Assembly (NCBI GenBank): GCA_021234155.1
Contig: JAJEKV010000036.1
Coordinates: 9,559,426 to 9,623,425, forward strand
Length of the DNA stretch: 64,000 bases
Direction of reading: 5' to 3'
From: Isoetes taiwanensis
Taxonomy: Eukaryota > Streptophyta > Lycopodiopsida > Isoetales > Isoetaceae
The notes beneath the pieces are model-generated. The model was not told where the DNA came from. It made no database searches and saw only the letters and a program-made list of their open reading frames with translations. Below are positions 1 through 11,346 of the stretch, in pieces; within the stretch, counting starts at the first letter, position 1; each line of letters starts with the position of its first letter. Both the position numbers and the translations under genes were made by a program.

Positions 1-354
1 ACTCCACGCCTGAAGAAACTTGCACGTCGCAAAAATAGTTCGGCTCATTAATCTGCGTTGGTTCACTCCGTAGCTTCAATATCTGCTACGATTGTTATAG
101 TGGATGTCCCTGATTCAATGGCATTGAGACACTAGGGAGCAGATCAAGTTGCTGTTAATGATTCTATGGATGTGGAAGTTCGACCTGGTTAAAGTAACTT
201 TTAAAAACAAATATGATTATATATGATTCTTCTCTTTGTAGGAGAGGAAAATAGTGTGAATTGCATTATATTGTCATGCTTAGACAGGTGGCCCTGCTCA
301 ATTGGATCTAATTATCCGTTGGGTTTTTTATTCCTGTCTCTGCATTGTCTTCCA

Positions 355-385
<31 letters not shown>

Positions 386-800
386 TCACCTATAAAATCA
401 AAATAATGTGGGAAATGTGAACGTACCAGCACACATATTGCAACTTGAGAGAGATCTGGGAGACGTATAAAAAAACATTCTAAGTTAGCCGAATAATGGT
501 AAATACAAGCCATATTACCTAGCCAGTTCGAACATATTTTTTTTTAATGTATTATTTTTATTTATCACTGTACCCCGCCTTTTTTTCCCGCATGTGCTTG
601 AATTTTGAAATTTGATACATACCTTTTGGGCCTTTTCGTTTTGGGCATGGCTCTATGCTTCTGGTGTAACATTCTGTGCTACAGCCTCCACCTCTGTAAT
701 TCTCCACATCTATCGCTGTAATCCGGATTCAAATCTTTCCTATGTTAATGCAAATCCGAAGCTCTCTGCACCGATTTGTTCGAGGGCAAGTTTAAGGCAG
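1..800. other. No gene recognised
   Basis: AT-rich sequence with no reading frame that resembles a known protein. It contains a 27-base A run at 354-380. No retroposon body or target duplication could be tied to that run. Confidence 0.5.
354..380. repeat. Poly(A) run, 27 bases
   Basis: Uninterrupted A homopolymer. It could be the tail of a plus-strand retroposon, but no matching duplication was seen on either side. Confidence 0.9.
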
Positions 801-1338
801 CCAATAACTTCGACTGCCATGGCTTCTAAGAACATTTGCCTAAGGTATGGTCGCCCGCCACCGCGGACCTACCGTACCCTGTGGTACCAAACGCCACCTC
901 TGCGCCACCCCACAGTCCCCCCCGAACGCGCACCAGGTGTCGCGACTTCGTGGGCCGAGAGGCCATGGATCCCGAGCCATACAGCCAGTCATCGCGCACA
1001 TGGGAACCCCCGAACATGCCCATTCCGAGGCATGATTCAATGCCGGGGGCTGGAATTCGCGCGCAAATTCCAGCCACAATGCATGCAGATGAGATGGGCA
1101 ATCAGTGTGATTGCGAAGGAACAAGAAATTCGCTACTGATCCGGCAGTTCCGGCTTGTTACTCAACTGATCCCCTGCTGTCGCCGAAGAGGAGACCAATG
1201 GTGTCCACTAGAGCTCGACCAAGGATCGATGCTACGATGCCCGGCGCGGCGAGAGGGCGGTAACGTCCGCAAGCGAGTTTACATACCTAGAACAAAGAAG
1301 AAGCCTCCTCAGACTAGCGGATCTGGTGCTACAATGAC

Positions 1339-1393
1339 GAGGAAGCCAACAAGAAGAGGCCAATAGATGAGGAAGCCAACAAGAAGAGGCCAA
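1339..1393 (+). repeat. 30-bp tandem duplication inside the transposase gene
   Basis: The unit GAGGAAGCCAACAAGAAGAG is followed by GCCAATAGAT and then begins again at 1369. The spacer supplies an in-frame TAG. Losing one copy would remove that stop. Confidence 0.85.
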
Positions 1394-3726
1394 GGGACGG
1401 AGGAGCAGATGCTAGACGCTCTTGATGAGGTGAGTGAACATGGTATTTCAATTAGAGAAGCTTCTAGACGATCTGGTATCCCGGAATCATCCATCGAGAC
1501 CCGGTTGTATGGCGAATTTCCCACAAGACGATAGACATCCACAGATCTTAACACCATCCCAAGAAAAGGAACTTGTGGATTGGGCCATAGAGAGGGCAGA
1601 ACAGGGGATGGGCGTGACCTTGTCCTCGGTCAAGGAGCGTGCTGCAGAAATGGCGAAGGAGAACAATCCAGCCTTCGAAGGGGTTCCAGGTGGAAAGTGG
1701 TGGAAATTATTCAAGCGGCCCATCCCGAGATCTCCCTTAGGAGTGCGAGAGACTCTAGATGTCTCACGTGCCCGGGCTATGAACCAAGAAAACTTGGATA
1801 GGTTCTACTCAGGCCTTAAAGAAATATATGATGAGTATAACTTCCCTCCTTCAAGGATCTGGAATGCAGATTGAGACCGGGATCCAAGCTGGGAAAGTAA
1901 AGGGGCTAAAGATAATTGCAAGGAAAGGTGAGAATAGGGTTAGTGAGGTGGTGATGAATACCAGGGAATGGGTTACAATCTTAGTGTGTGTAAATGCAGA
2001 AGGGTTTAGAATACCCAGTATGTACATTTTCAAGGGAACTAGGATGAGGCAGGACAACATATCCAGGTGTGAAGAGGGGGCAATTCGGTCTGTCCGGCCC
2101 GATCGGCTTAGATGACAACTGAACTCTTCAAGTCTTGGTTGTCTCACTTCCAATGTAGAGTGCCTGGAGGAGTGTCACCTGAAAGACCACATCTAATCTT
2201 GCTTGATGGGCATGGAAGCCATGTAGAATTGGATGTCATACTGGCAGCCAAAGACATGGGAATACATTTTGCATTATTACCTGCACATACATCACATAGG
2301 CTGCAGTCATTAGATGTCTCATGCTTTGCTCCTTTCAAGGCAGCATTCAAAAGATTGAGGGCTGAATACATGGTAAGAAAAGGCAGATCTGAATGGTTTC
2401 ATGGCTACAGGGATTTGTTTATTCAATCCAACAAGGGTAGTGCCTGGAAAGGAAGGCAGTAGAGTTGTTCAAGAGGAAGTTTATGTGCCAGCACCATTAC
2501 CCGATCAACCACTTGGAATTAATGATGGATTGGCTATCCCCATTGTGCAACCTGCAGCAAATGAGAGTGCACACATAGGTGATGTTGATAGGGTTGAACC
2601 AATTGGACAACCATGTGACCAAGGGCTGAACATAGAGGGTTTCAACATGCAAGAAGTTGACTTGCAATGGGAGGAACATGTGCAAGCCACATGTGACCAT
2701 GCAGCAAATAGTTTGGGAACAATGCAGCAGGTCTTGCTCCATAGGGTGGCTGCTGATCAAGCTCCAGGCCAGCAAGTCTTGGTCCCCAGTGTGGCAGCTG
2801 ATCAAGCTCCAGGCCAGCAAGCATCTCAGGTTGCACCAAGTCAAGGAACCCAGGATGTAATAAGGAGGAGGAGGGACATTGCACCTAATCTGCATGGAAG
2901 AGTACACATTAGTAGCAATGAATTCTGCCAAGCACTTGCAGCAGAAAAGGCAAGAAGAGAGGAGGCTGAGAGACTTAAGGTCCAACAAACTGCCCTTAAG
3001 AAAGTGGAGGCAGCCAGGAGGAGGGCTGAAAAGGAAGAAGCTAGCAGGCGAGCTGCTGCAAACAGGTTAGAGAGGGAAAGTAGGAAGCAAGCAGAGGTTT
3101 TGGAGCAGGAGAGCACCAGGAGGCTAAGGACATTTATGTATCCAGCAGGGCAATCCAGGGTGAGAGCCATCTTTGGCTGCCAAAGGCCATTGAATGAGGC
3201 AGCAAAGGCCAAGAGGTTGGCTGCAATGAAAAGGATGCGAGAAAGGCAAGGCAGGGCAAGGCAGGTCATTAGGGAGGATGACAATTGGGAGACTTGTGTG
3301 CCCAGCAGCCAGTATGACGAGGTGGGGGTCATCCAAGAACCTGGAGAGCAGGCAGGTCTTGACATAGGGTGCAGTCTTGAAGACACCCACATATGTGAGG
3401 GAGATGGGGTGCATCCTCAATCAATTAGCATAGAGGGCTGCATCCCTTTGGTCAGGCCTACACCCAACAAGGTCAGCAACATCCGTTCACCTTTGAAGAG
3501 ATGGGACCTTGCCACCAAACAAAGAACATTCAACCCCTTAGCTAATTCTTTGAAAGGCTGGATAAACTATGCAGCAGCAAACACAGGACCAGAAAATGAT
3601 GAGGTCAGGGCAATTGACAAGGCCAGACAGATTAGGGAAATGGCTGAGATTGGGGTTGATGCTGAAGCTCTTGCTACAGCAAGGGGCATGGACGAGGGCT
3701 TCTTTAGAGCATGGAGGACTGCACAG

Positions 3727-3793
3727 GTATGCAGTAGGAATTCATTGCTGCAATGTTAGACTCAACCTTCTTAGTAAAGTTTTGGTATTGCAG
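3727..3793 (+). other. Probable phase-0 intron in the transposase tail
   Basis: CACAG|GTATGC and TATTGCAG|GTAAAT form donor and acceptor. The reading frame runs into a stop inside the 67-nt segment. Splicing joins RTAQ to VNEATPELPLNTAI and gives an acidic C-terminus ending at TAA 3878-3880. Confidence 0.7.
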
Positions 3794-4202
3794 GTAAATG
3801 AGGCAACACCAGAGCTGCCTTTGAACACGGCTATAGCAGAACAAGATCCATACGACTCAGACGAGACCGTAGACGAATAATTTGAGCTTCCAAAGATTTT
3901 GCCTAAGGAGGATGACTACTGATGAGTTTTGTTAAGCAAGCAGGCATGTTTTGTTTATGCTGATCTTGCAAATGGACATAAATTGCATAGTTAAATACAA
4001 TAACACAAACTCTTTTTGGGATTACATTTCATTTGAAGTGTCAGGAGGGGTTACATGGTTGCATGCAAATATTTGCATTCATAAAACATCAATCCAAAAT
4101 GGCACCATGCCTGTTACAAAATACAGAAAAAAAAACTAAAAGCAAACTTCGGCCTATATGGGTCGTCCAGATCTGAGCCAAGGTTCACCAGAAGGCTTGT
4201 GC

Positions 4203-4529
4203 TTAGGTCCCTTGATTGACAGGGCTCTCAAACTTAACGTTATCTCCCTCAGCAACAGTGACTTGGCAGTGGATCAGATCGTGCTCCCCCTTTGCATGTT
4301 GAATCTGGTCACAGATCTCGGGTGTGATCAGATTTGACCCTGCAGCAGCAGATATCTCCTCTCGGTTCACCAGACAGTTCTTCAAAGTAAATGATCCAAC
4401 CTCCTCTGTCTGCACAGAGGCATCAGAAGTTCGGCGCTCCCTCTTCTTGGATGAGGAGGGCGTGCCAGGAGGGGGCTTACGGTAACCCCCGCCTTGGATA
4501 CCTTGCCCCTTCCTCCAGTAACCTTCCAT
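4203..4529 (-). CDS. Small spliced gene of unknown function, 108 aa
   Basis: The protein starts MEGYWRKGQGIQGGGYRKPP, has a basic Ser-rich block (SSSKKRERRTSDAS) like a nuclear localisation signal, then a C-terminal part with CDQIQHAKGEHDLIHCQVTV. No family was recognised. The gene layout supports it: a TATA box at 4717-4723, a predicted transcript start near 4690, a 5'-UTR exon, and an intron of about 85 nt ending in a branch-like CTAAC, a T-rich tract and CTGATCTGCAG four bases before the ATG at 4529. The longer frame from 4580 would translate this intron, so ATG 4529 is preferred. The gene is tail-to-tail with the pogo transposase (323 bp apart) and may be a second gene of the same element; this is inference. 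Confidence 0.5.
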   Translation of the reverse strand: MEGYWRKGQGIQGGGYRKPPPGTPSSSKKRERRTSDASVQTEEVGSFTLKNCLVNREEISAAAGSNLITPEICDQIQHAKGEHDLIHCQVTVAEGDNVKFESPVNQGT

Positions 4530-4716
4530 GTCGCTGCAGATCAGAAAAAGAAAGGTTAGACAGACTGAAACCCTGCACAACTAGAATGGACTGTAACCCA
4601 GAATGGAGATCACCTTGACGAAACGGTTGATCGGTGCTTGACGACGGATTCGGCAGGGAGTCGAGAATTGAGTGCGCTCAACTGCTGGGATGACCATAGA
4701 ATGCAAGGCCAGCACT

Positions 4717-4723
4717 TTTTATA
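4717..4723 (-). promoter_or_regulatory. TATA box of the small minus-strand gene
   Basis: The minus strand reads CTATAAAAAG, about 100 bp upstream of the predicted intron acceptor and in a sensible place for a start site near 4690. Confidence 0.5.
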
Positions 4724-4859
4724 GCCGAATTTGAGATGATGAGGGCTCTGACCCCATTTGTGCGAGGCCTTTTGGGGTAACCCTTTCAAATCATCTGGAG
4801 GAAGGGCATTTTGGGGTAGACGAAACGTTTGAAGGAGATAATCCTTTGGCAAAAGCTCG

Positions 4860-5930
4860 AGAAGGGGCCAAATTGGGTCGCGAATGATGGTCCCTGCATC
4901 CTCGATGAGCGGACCGTTGGGTCATGATCATGGCTTCGGGCTGCGCGACCGCGAAATCCGCGTGAGGCCTACGTGTGAGGTGCCATCACGACGTGGGTAG
5001 GGTCAGGCACGCGGGACGGACCATTGGCCCGCGGAATATGGTTGAGCCCAACGCTCCCCTAGGATGCCATGATGGCGAATTCTAAACTACGCCCCCTAAC
5101 ACCCCCCTAACTTTGGAGGCCCATAACTTGCTAACGGTAGACAATTTAAGCGCAATTTTTTGACAAGGTTATGGGATATCTGATTGATGCAATTGGACAA
5201 TTTTTGGGCATATTAATGGGTGCGCGCCTCTTATCTGCGCGAAACATGGCGACCCTACCCTAAAAAAGAGGAAAAAGGCAGAAGAGAAGCCCATGGTTCT
5301 TAATTGCCATGGCTTTTTTTGCAGGGGAGCTTAATAGCGGACTGAGAACCTACGAAAGCTTGCCTCCTTGAAACCCTGAACAATGCCATTTACAAGGGCA
5401 GGATCCATTAAAGCTGTTAAATGAAATGGAGCTACGGCTATTGGCCAACGGACCCTGGAGCAAACTTTCCTTTGCCAATTCTGAAGAAACTTTCAAAAGA
5501 AGAAACTTTCCTTTGCCGATTTTGAAGCAGGAGCTTGTCTTCTTGAGCCGATTCAGAAGAAGAGCTTGCTGAGTCTTCCTCTTGCTGGATTTGTGACTTT
5601 TAAAAACAGGAGCAAGCTACCGGAGTTAGATCCTTCATCACACCACCCAGTGGAGCACTGAACGCCACATCTGATGGTGCAAAAATGGTTAAGTTGAAAT
5701 AACAGAGTGTTGAAATTGAAGAGATAACAGAGTGTTGAAATTACCAGCCTTCTATAGTGATGCCGTTACGTTATCCATGCTTGCCGCTGTGCCATGCGGA
5801 GTGTTAAAACCCTGTTGCATACTAGAGCTTTGATTTTATCAGATTGCGGCGTCATTTCTGCCGTAGAAGCCAGATCCAAAGGGCCCTTTTTGTCGTGATC
5901 GGGACATTTTCTGGATTATTGCTCGAGATT
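4860..5930. other. Intergenic, no gene recognised
   Basis: GC-rich to 5100, then mixed sequence. It may hold the outer end of the pogo element, but no terminal repeat matching the left side was found. Confidence 0.4.
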
Positions 5931-6040
5931 CAAGCCCTTTTTGCCGTTCTCTAGCCTCTCAGAGCTTTTCTTCCCTGTGCAGCGAGATTCTGCCTCTTCC
6001 AGCGCCCAAATCATGTGCCCTGCCTGTAGTCTGATACAAA

Positions 6041-6583
6041 ATGGTGAGACGAATCCCAAAGCCGTTGGTCATGCTGTTGATCTCAGGAATATCAAGGTAT
6101 TGCAGGATGTATGCGATGAGAAGCGGGGGCTCATTCTTGTCGATTGAAGGAGATAGGACAGAGATAGACATCTGTGCATATGATCTTGCCATATGAAATC
6201 TTCTGCAAGAAAAGGCAGAGAAGTTACTGCAAGATCTAGCCATTCTTATGGAAAACTCAACAATCACCTTACCATGCTTACCATATTTCACTGATAGTGG
6301 CGGCTTCATCCCAGAGCTTAATGGAAGGAAGTATCAGTTGCATCTATTTTGTGAATCAAAGATTGGGTGTCATCATATCATTCCAGATCGGAAGGGGATC
6401 AATGTCACAGTTCCGGCTGAGTGGATAGTGCAATATTCTAAGATATTAGCACATGTTCTCATATACCTTAGCGCAATCGTTAGGATTGCCGAGATAGGCA
6501 GCATTCCCTTTGGCGGGCTTCCCATGTTCATATTGGGTTTGGTGAATACGACAAGCAGAGGTACTGCTACATATGTGCATTGA
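6041..6583 (+). pseudogene. Degenerate reading frame, unknown protein C-terminus
   Basis: One frame runs 180 codons from ATG 6041 to the stop at 6581-6583, broken once by TGA at 6194-6196. It reads as real coding sequence: FLSIEGDRTEIDICAYDLA before the stop and LPCLPYFTDSGGFIPELNG, YQLHLFCESKIGCHHI, VPAEWIVQYSKILAHVLIYL and SIPFGGLPMF after it. The pattern 'LFCE...G.HH....G..VTVP.EW' followed by a hydrophobic helix reminds me of C-terminal regions of large LRR/GTPase-type proteins in early-diverging plants. This is an impression only. No start context or upstream domain was found. Confidence 0.4.
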
Positions 6584-6599
6584 TTTCTCTGCACACATG

Positions 6600-7914
6600 T
6601 TCCTGGCAAAACCTTCAACCTCAGTGGTTTAGAACCTCCAGGTTGCTTGAGGCAACCACTCTGAGTGCAAATAATCCAAGAAGAAAGCTCAAACAGATCA
6701 AACAGATGCTAAGAACAGCTTTCCCAAAAGACAAAAAAGCCTGCCTTGCCAAAATGCATGCCAAATGCAAACTAATGGGATTTTGCTCTTGATTCTTGAT
6801 TCTAGAACTGCATAAGACCTTGAAGGATATTGGCAAAAAAGTCAGATGGATTTTGATGATGGCAAGCTTTTCAAATAAGCAACCCTGACTGGGTCAATTT
6901 TTGGTCAATATCCCTAGCAGAGAGCTAGAATTTTCAACTCAATAAAGGTGGCTCCTTTTTTTTATCTGAGACTTCCAACACTCTCGAAAATGCCTGCACA
7001 CAATGTTCATGAAAGCCCCTTGCAGAAAGATGTGTCTCTGTTTGAAATTTTTGATTTTCTTGACAACTACCTGTTATGAGATAACAACAATGAATGAATT
7101 TGAGTTTGCTAGATGTTCAAATGCTCCCTTTTTAGTTATTTTGTAGAATATCAATGCCTAGGGTGATTGAGAAAGGATTGGCAAGGTTCACTTGATCAGA
7201 ATATGAGTACGAATCTGCACTTGACAAATCCTTGAATCTATGGTATAGACTTTGATGTCTGCAAATGAATCAAGCAGGCCCAATAATTCTCATGTATATG
7301 TGCTACAAATGTTCACATGCAATGCTTCTACTATTCTTCTATTTCTAAATGAGATGCAAAGGCTTAATAATGTATGAAAATGATCTCTGTCATGCAAATC
7401 AGTCACAAATTCTTCAACAAAGCTCGGATTTTCATTTAACTCAGTGTCACACAAGCAAACAATAATGATCCCAAGCTCTAAGTCTTGGGCACAGGATTCA
7501 AGAGGTACACAATCAAGCAAATAGCATAAATTTATCAGTAATTCATGTCGAATAAGGTGTTTGGAAGGCGGAATCAAGCTCTAGATCTTCAAGTCGGTCC
7601 TTCTTCAAGGTAATCAATCACTTTTTCACCTCAAAGCCCTCGGGATTTCTCTGAGTACTAAAAGCCCCTTTTAAAATTCCCATGTTCTGTTCCGTTCTTG
7701 GCCAATTCGGTTCGATTCTCTATCCTTTTGCTTTCATAATGCATTCTTGACATTATACAAGGTAGTTCGGCAGCTTAGAGTCATGATTACATGGCTGTTT
7801 TGGGCGAATTAGACGGATCTTGGCATTTTCCGGATTTAGGGTTCTTGGCAGTTCTGATAAAACATCCCACAGGCCCAACTCGATCTGGACGACCAAGGTA
7901 TATAACAAATAATA
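6600..7914. other. AT-rich intergenic, no gene recognised
   Basis: Several short open frames (for example minus 7290-7577) lack any recognisable motif or splice structure. Confidence 0.45.
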
Positions 7915-7923
7915 AATTTAATA
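7915..7923. repeat. Left target-site duplication AATTTAATA
   Basis: Identical to 8267-8275 on the other side of the MITE. Confidence 0.93.
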
Positions 7924-8266
7924 GGGAAATTTACCAAAATAACCTTAAATGTTGATTTAATTCCCAAAAAGCCCTTCGTATTTTTGGAATTCCTAAAATG
8001 CCCTTAATTCTTAAGTTTTTTCTCAAATAGCCCTTTGTATTTTAAAAATCACCAAAAAAATACTAAAATTTATTTTTCAAATTGTTGTGACTTCCCTGTG
8101 TAAATAATGACCATCTATTGTGAAAACGTGATTTTTGATGATTTTTAGAACACAAAGGGCTTTCTGGAAAATACTTAAAAATTAAGGGCATTTTGAGAAT
8201 TTCAAAAATATGAAGGGCTTTTTTGGGAATTAAGTCAATAGTTAAGGTTATTTTGGTAAATTTCCC
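7924..8266. mobile_element. MULE-type MITE, 343 bp foldback
   Basis: Both ends are long inverted repeats of about 150 bp. The left end begins GGGAAATTTACCAAAATAAC and the right end is its reverse complement with scattered mismatches. Exact 9-bp duplications AATTTAATA flank it at 7915-7923 and 8267-8275. A 9-bp duplication, a GGG terminus and long inverted repeats fit the Mutator superfamily. It encodes nothing. Confidence 0.93.
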
Positions 8267-8275
8267 AATTTAATA
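8267..8275. repeat. Right target-site duplication AATTTAATA
   Basis: Identical to 7915-7923. Confidence 0.93.
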
Positions 8276-8297
8276 TTATTAAGATTTATGTAACGGG

Positions 8298-8446
8298 CCC
8301 ATGGTAGACCGCTCGAGTATTCGAACCTTGAATGTGCCTGTGGGGCGTTCCCGAGACACCGGCATAAATGGGTAGAAGCGACTACTCATAAACGTCTAGA
8401 CGGTTTTGCCCAGTTGGTTAAGGGCATGTCGGTTAGGAATGTTACA
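8298..8446 (+). mobile_element. Truncated LTR end, copy 1
   Basis: This stretch from CCCATGGTAGACCGCTCGAG to GGTTAGGAATGTTACA is repeated at 8571-8715. It ends in CA, then TT, then a primer-binding site, as the 3' end of a 5' LTR would. The 5' part of the LTR is missing. Confidence 0.7.
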
Positions 8447-8448
8447 TT

Positions 8449-8460
8449 TGGTATCAGAGC
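8449..8460 (+). other. Primer-binding site TGGTATCAGAGC
   Basis: Complementary to the 3' end of plant initiator tRNA-Met. It lies two bases after the LTR terminus. Confidence 0.85.
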
Positions 8461-8570
8461 AGGTCTCGAGTTCGAGTCTCCATGGGTGCCTATATGCATG
8501 GGTAATTTGCAAAGACTTGGTAATCATTGTGACATGGTATGACATAGACATGGTATAGCCTTGGATGCGG

Positions 8571-8715
8571 CCCATGGTAGACCGCTCGAGTCTTCGAACC
8601 TTGAATGTGCCTGTGGGGCGTTCCCGAGACACCGGCATAAATGGGTAGAAGCGACTACTCATAAATGTCTAGACGGTTTTGCCCAGTTGGTTAAGGGTCG
8701 GTTAGGAACGTTACA
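8571..8715 (+). mobile_element. Truncated LTR end, copy 2
   Basis: Near-identical to 8298-8446 at a period of 273 bp, with small changes (ATGTCGG shortened to TCGG). About 110 bp of leader-like sequence separates the two copies. Confidence 0.7.
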
Positions 8716-8717
8716 TT

Positions 8718-8730
8718 TGGTATCAGAGCC
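8718..8730 (+). other. Primer-binding site TGGTATCAGAGCC
   Basis: Same site as at 8449. It is followed by AAGTTTAATG, close to the AAGTTTGATC found after the primer sites of the minus-strand array, so the two element types are related. Confidence 0.85.
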
Positions 8731-8746
8731 AAGTTTAATGTTTAAC

Positions 8747-11346
8747 TGTGACGAGCCTGCCGAGTTGACCCCATGGCAACTCGGGATCTTGTCAATACTT
8801 GAGGTTAGATCTAGGTTGATATGAAAACTCTAACCAATTAATAGTGGTGAAGAATTTAATCTTCCAAAAATAATGGAGAATGATTCCCTTCTTATACATA
8901 TCTAATATCCAGCAATTGTAATATAGTTAAAGGGAAATACATCCATAATGCATTTGTTCAAAACGAAAGCTAAGATTCATCTTCTATAAAACTCCAACTC
9001 AGCCACGATCCTGAACCGTACCACTGCTACTGGCCCGAGCACCACCTTGCTCAATCACTGCATGCACTCAAAGGGGTTAGTCCTCATGACTAAGTGGGGA
9101 TCCCATAGCTGCCTCTGCATGCATAAAACATCTTGAGAGTCTTGGATAACAAACATAAACAACCCAAAGACGCAAGAACCTATGGTGCAATGCTAGACAA
9201 TGACAACAAAGAAAACAACATAAACATCAATAGCAAAGAACATAACCAAAGTACCAAACCATCATAAACAAACTCCGGGACAATGGGTAGCTCAGCCAGC
9301 CTACATACAGGCCCCGTTAGCAGGATAACGCTCAGCCAGCTTACATTCCAAGCCCTGTAGCGAGGTGGTGGGGTGAACCTCAGAGCATACCCTCTCAAAC
9401 GTCACGCCCGCACCGAGGACCTCTTACCATGGGGTTTCACAAGAGTTGACTGACGTAGCAATCCCGGCCAGGAGAACTAACGCCCGGTGTCACAGAGCAC
9501 AAGAACCACAGAGAATCACAGATGAACATGAGCATGCCGGAGCAACCTAGGCCACCGAACCTAGAAGTCCGACCCCGGAGGTTCCAATAAACATAATCAA
9601 ATACCAAGACAAGAGTGGAACAATGCAAATACGATGACATGTGGTGTTCATTAGATTGTTTACTATAAATGTGCCTAGATCATACTCTTAGCCGTTGTCA
9701 AGGTTGCCCATACAACCTAACCATGCCGAAGTAGCTAGATCGATGATGAAAACCATAATGACAACTCAAATGTTGATGTAGCGTGCTCAAACCACCCCTA
9801 TAAGGTCGATGCAGGATTCACTCCACAACATTATTTATTTAAGCTCCCTTAGGTATGGTTTCAAGTATTAATATTAAAATTCCACTTTCATAGCTAAGCA
9901 ATTAATTGCGCATTCAGACTGGCGCCCCCCAACTTACACTTTTCCTGCTTAAAAATCCATGGGGACCCTTGACCGCAACTGCCTGGAACTTCCGTCAAGC
10001 AGCTCCCAGGCAAGCCCCATCTCCAGGAGCAAGCCCGTATAATTATCTTAGATACCTTTGATTTACTAGATTTAAATTACATAATATCTTAGCTAAATGC
10101 AACCATTCATAGAATTTCTTACAATTTGTTATTATTCCGTCGCTGTCTTCATGCTGGAACTTCCTCTATTGGTTACTTCTTCCTTAAATCAAGGTGCATC
10201 TCAATCCCATCTATGGTTACCTAGCTTTCTAATTTCTTTTAGCTTGCTAGCAATTGTGCTCAAAGCAACAAATTGACAATTCTAAATATAAGCAACAAAT
10301 AAGGACCAAAACCCAATAGAATGACAGGAAACAGAAAAAAACAGCAAATAAGCAAATCAAGATAGACATGTTCGGCCTCTGAGACTCTGATTTTGGCATC
10401 GATTCACCATCTAGCTATGACCCACAACCAAATCGATCTGCTCCAGGCCCAAATCGACTTGATTTAGCTGATTTTGAAGCGATTTGGGCCAGTTGGGTCG
10501 CTTCAGGAGCTCTTCTAATTCTGCAACACTGCTCTGCCGACCCTTAATTCCACCAAACAACATCTTAGCTTCAATTTCGGCCCCTTTTATGCTGCTGCAG
10601 CCCACTTCCAAGAGTCTCCCAAGTCGGATTAATGTTGCTTCAGTTCTGTGCCAGCTTTTGGGCTCTATCCAGAAGCATTCAATTTACCTTTACCCTTCTA
10701 AATCTGGTTGCTAAGGAGCAATTCCGACCCTTCCTAGCTGTTCTCAATTACTTATTAAAAACCATATGCATCGATTCGGTTCCTTTACAGGATCCTGTGT
10801 CACCTGCTTAAACAAAGCCTGACAATCTACCCCTGAATCCGGATGTTCACATCAATGTATAAGCATCCAATTCTCTTATGAAAAGCATGAACGATTTTAC
10901 TCCTATCAATACTCATGATTTCTTACCTCTAGAGTTTTTGCATGCCACAGTTTCTTAAACATACACAGCTAAATCCTCCTATCAAATCGTGCATAAATCC
11001 AATGATGGCAGCCCATGTATCTCAGATTAACTCAGCAAAACCCCACCTTATAAGGAAGAACGATTTGATGCGTCTATGCAAGCTCTTGCCTCCAGATATC
11101 CTCCTCCGGCTCCTCTGCAACTCGAATTCCTTCTGGAGCCCCTCTCTTGCAAAAATTTCTCACGTACCACCAAAAGCCCTCAACTCTAGCTTCTAAAATT
11201 CCTTTCTCAATTTGCCTCTCTAATTTATAAAGCTTTTGCTTATTTTTAGTTCTGCATCATGGATGTTCTATCTTGCATGCATATCAAACATGTATATACG
11301 TACATGAGTACGTATACTGGCCCATCAAGCGGCCATGACCGTTACA
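8747..11346 (-). repeat. LTR 1 of the array
   Basis: 2,600 bp. The plus-strand edges are TGTGACG (8747) and CCGTTACA (11346), followed by the pyrimidine complement of a purine tract. Its first 30 bp differ from the other copies (CTGCCGAGTTGACCC). Confidence 0.88.

Larger units (their letters stand above)
836..3880 (+). pseudogene. Pogo/Tigger-type DDE transposase, frameshifted
   Basis: This is a transposase of the pogo branch of Tc1/mariner, which would cut and paste its own element. Domains appear in the usual order. A psq-type helix-turn-helix (EEQMLDALDEVSEHGISIRE) lies at about 1400-1490. A CENP-B-type HTH (LTPSQEKELVDW) follows at about 1550-1720. The DDE_1 catalytic core has NAD at about 1866 continuing as ETG in another frame, LLDGHGSH at about 2200 and LPAHTSHRLQSLDVSCFAPFK at about 2280. 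Next comes the family's usual (G)ICLFNPTRVV segment at about 2415 and a long Arg/Glu/Lys-rich tail with an acidic end (YDSDETVDE). The frame changes near 1520, 1868, 2100 and 2400, and a stop at 1364 sits in a 30-bp duplication. A 67-nt intron near the 3' end joins the tail in frame. The open leader 836-1366 is GC-rich and may be non-coding. Terminal inverted repeats were not found. Confidence 0.85.

Noticed and set aside
826-1366. Overlapping long open frames on both strands before the pogo HTH
   Set aside because: GC-rich stretch with few stops on both strands. No recognisable domain. Kept only as possible leader of the transposase.
8449-8490. tRNA-like B-box (GAGTTCGAGTCTC) suggesting a tRNA gene
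   Set aside because: It follows an LTR end and a tRNA-Met primer-binding site, with no acceptor-stem partner.
9180-11196. Recurring open frames within the LTRs, also in the other four copies
   Set aside because: They lie in LTR sequence, vary between copies and resemble no protein.
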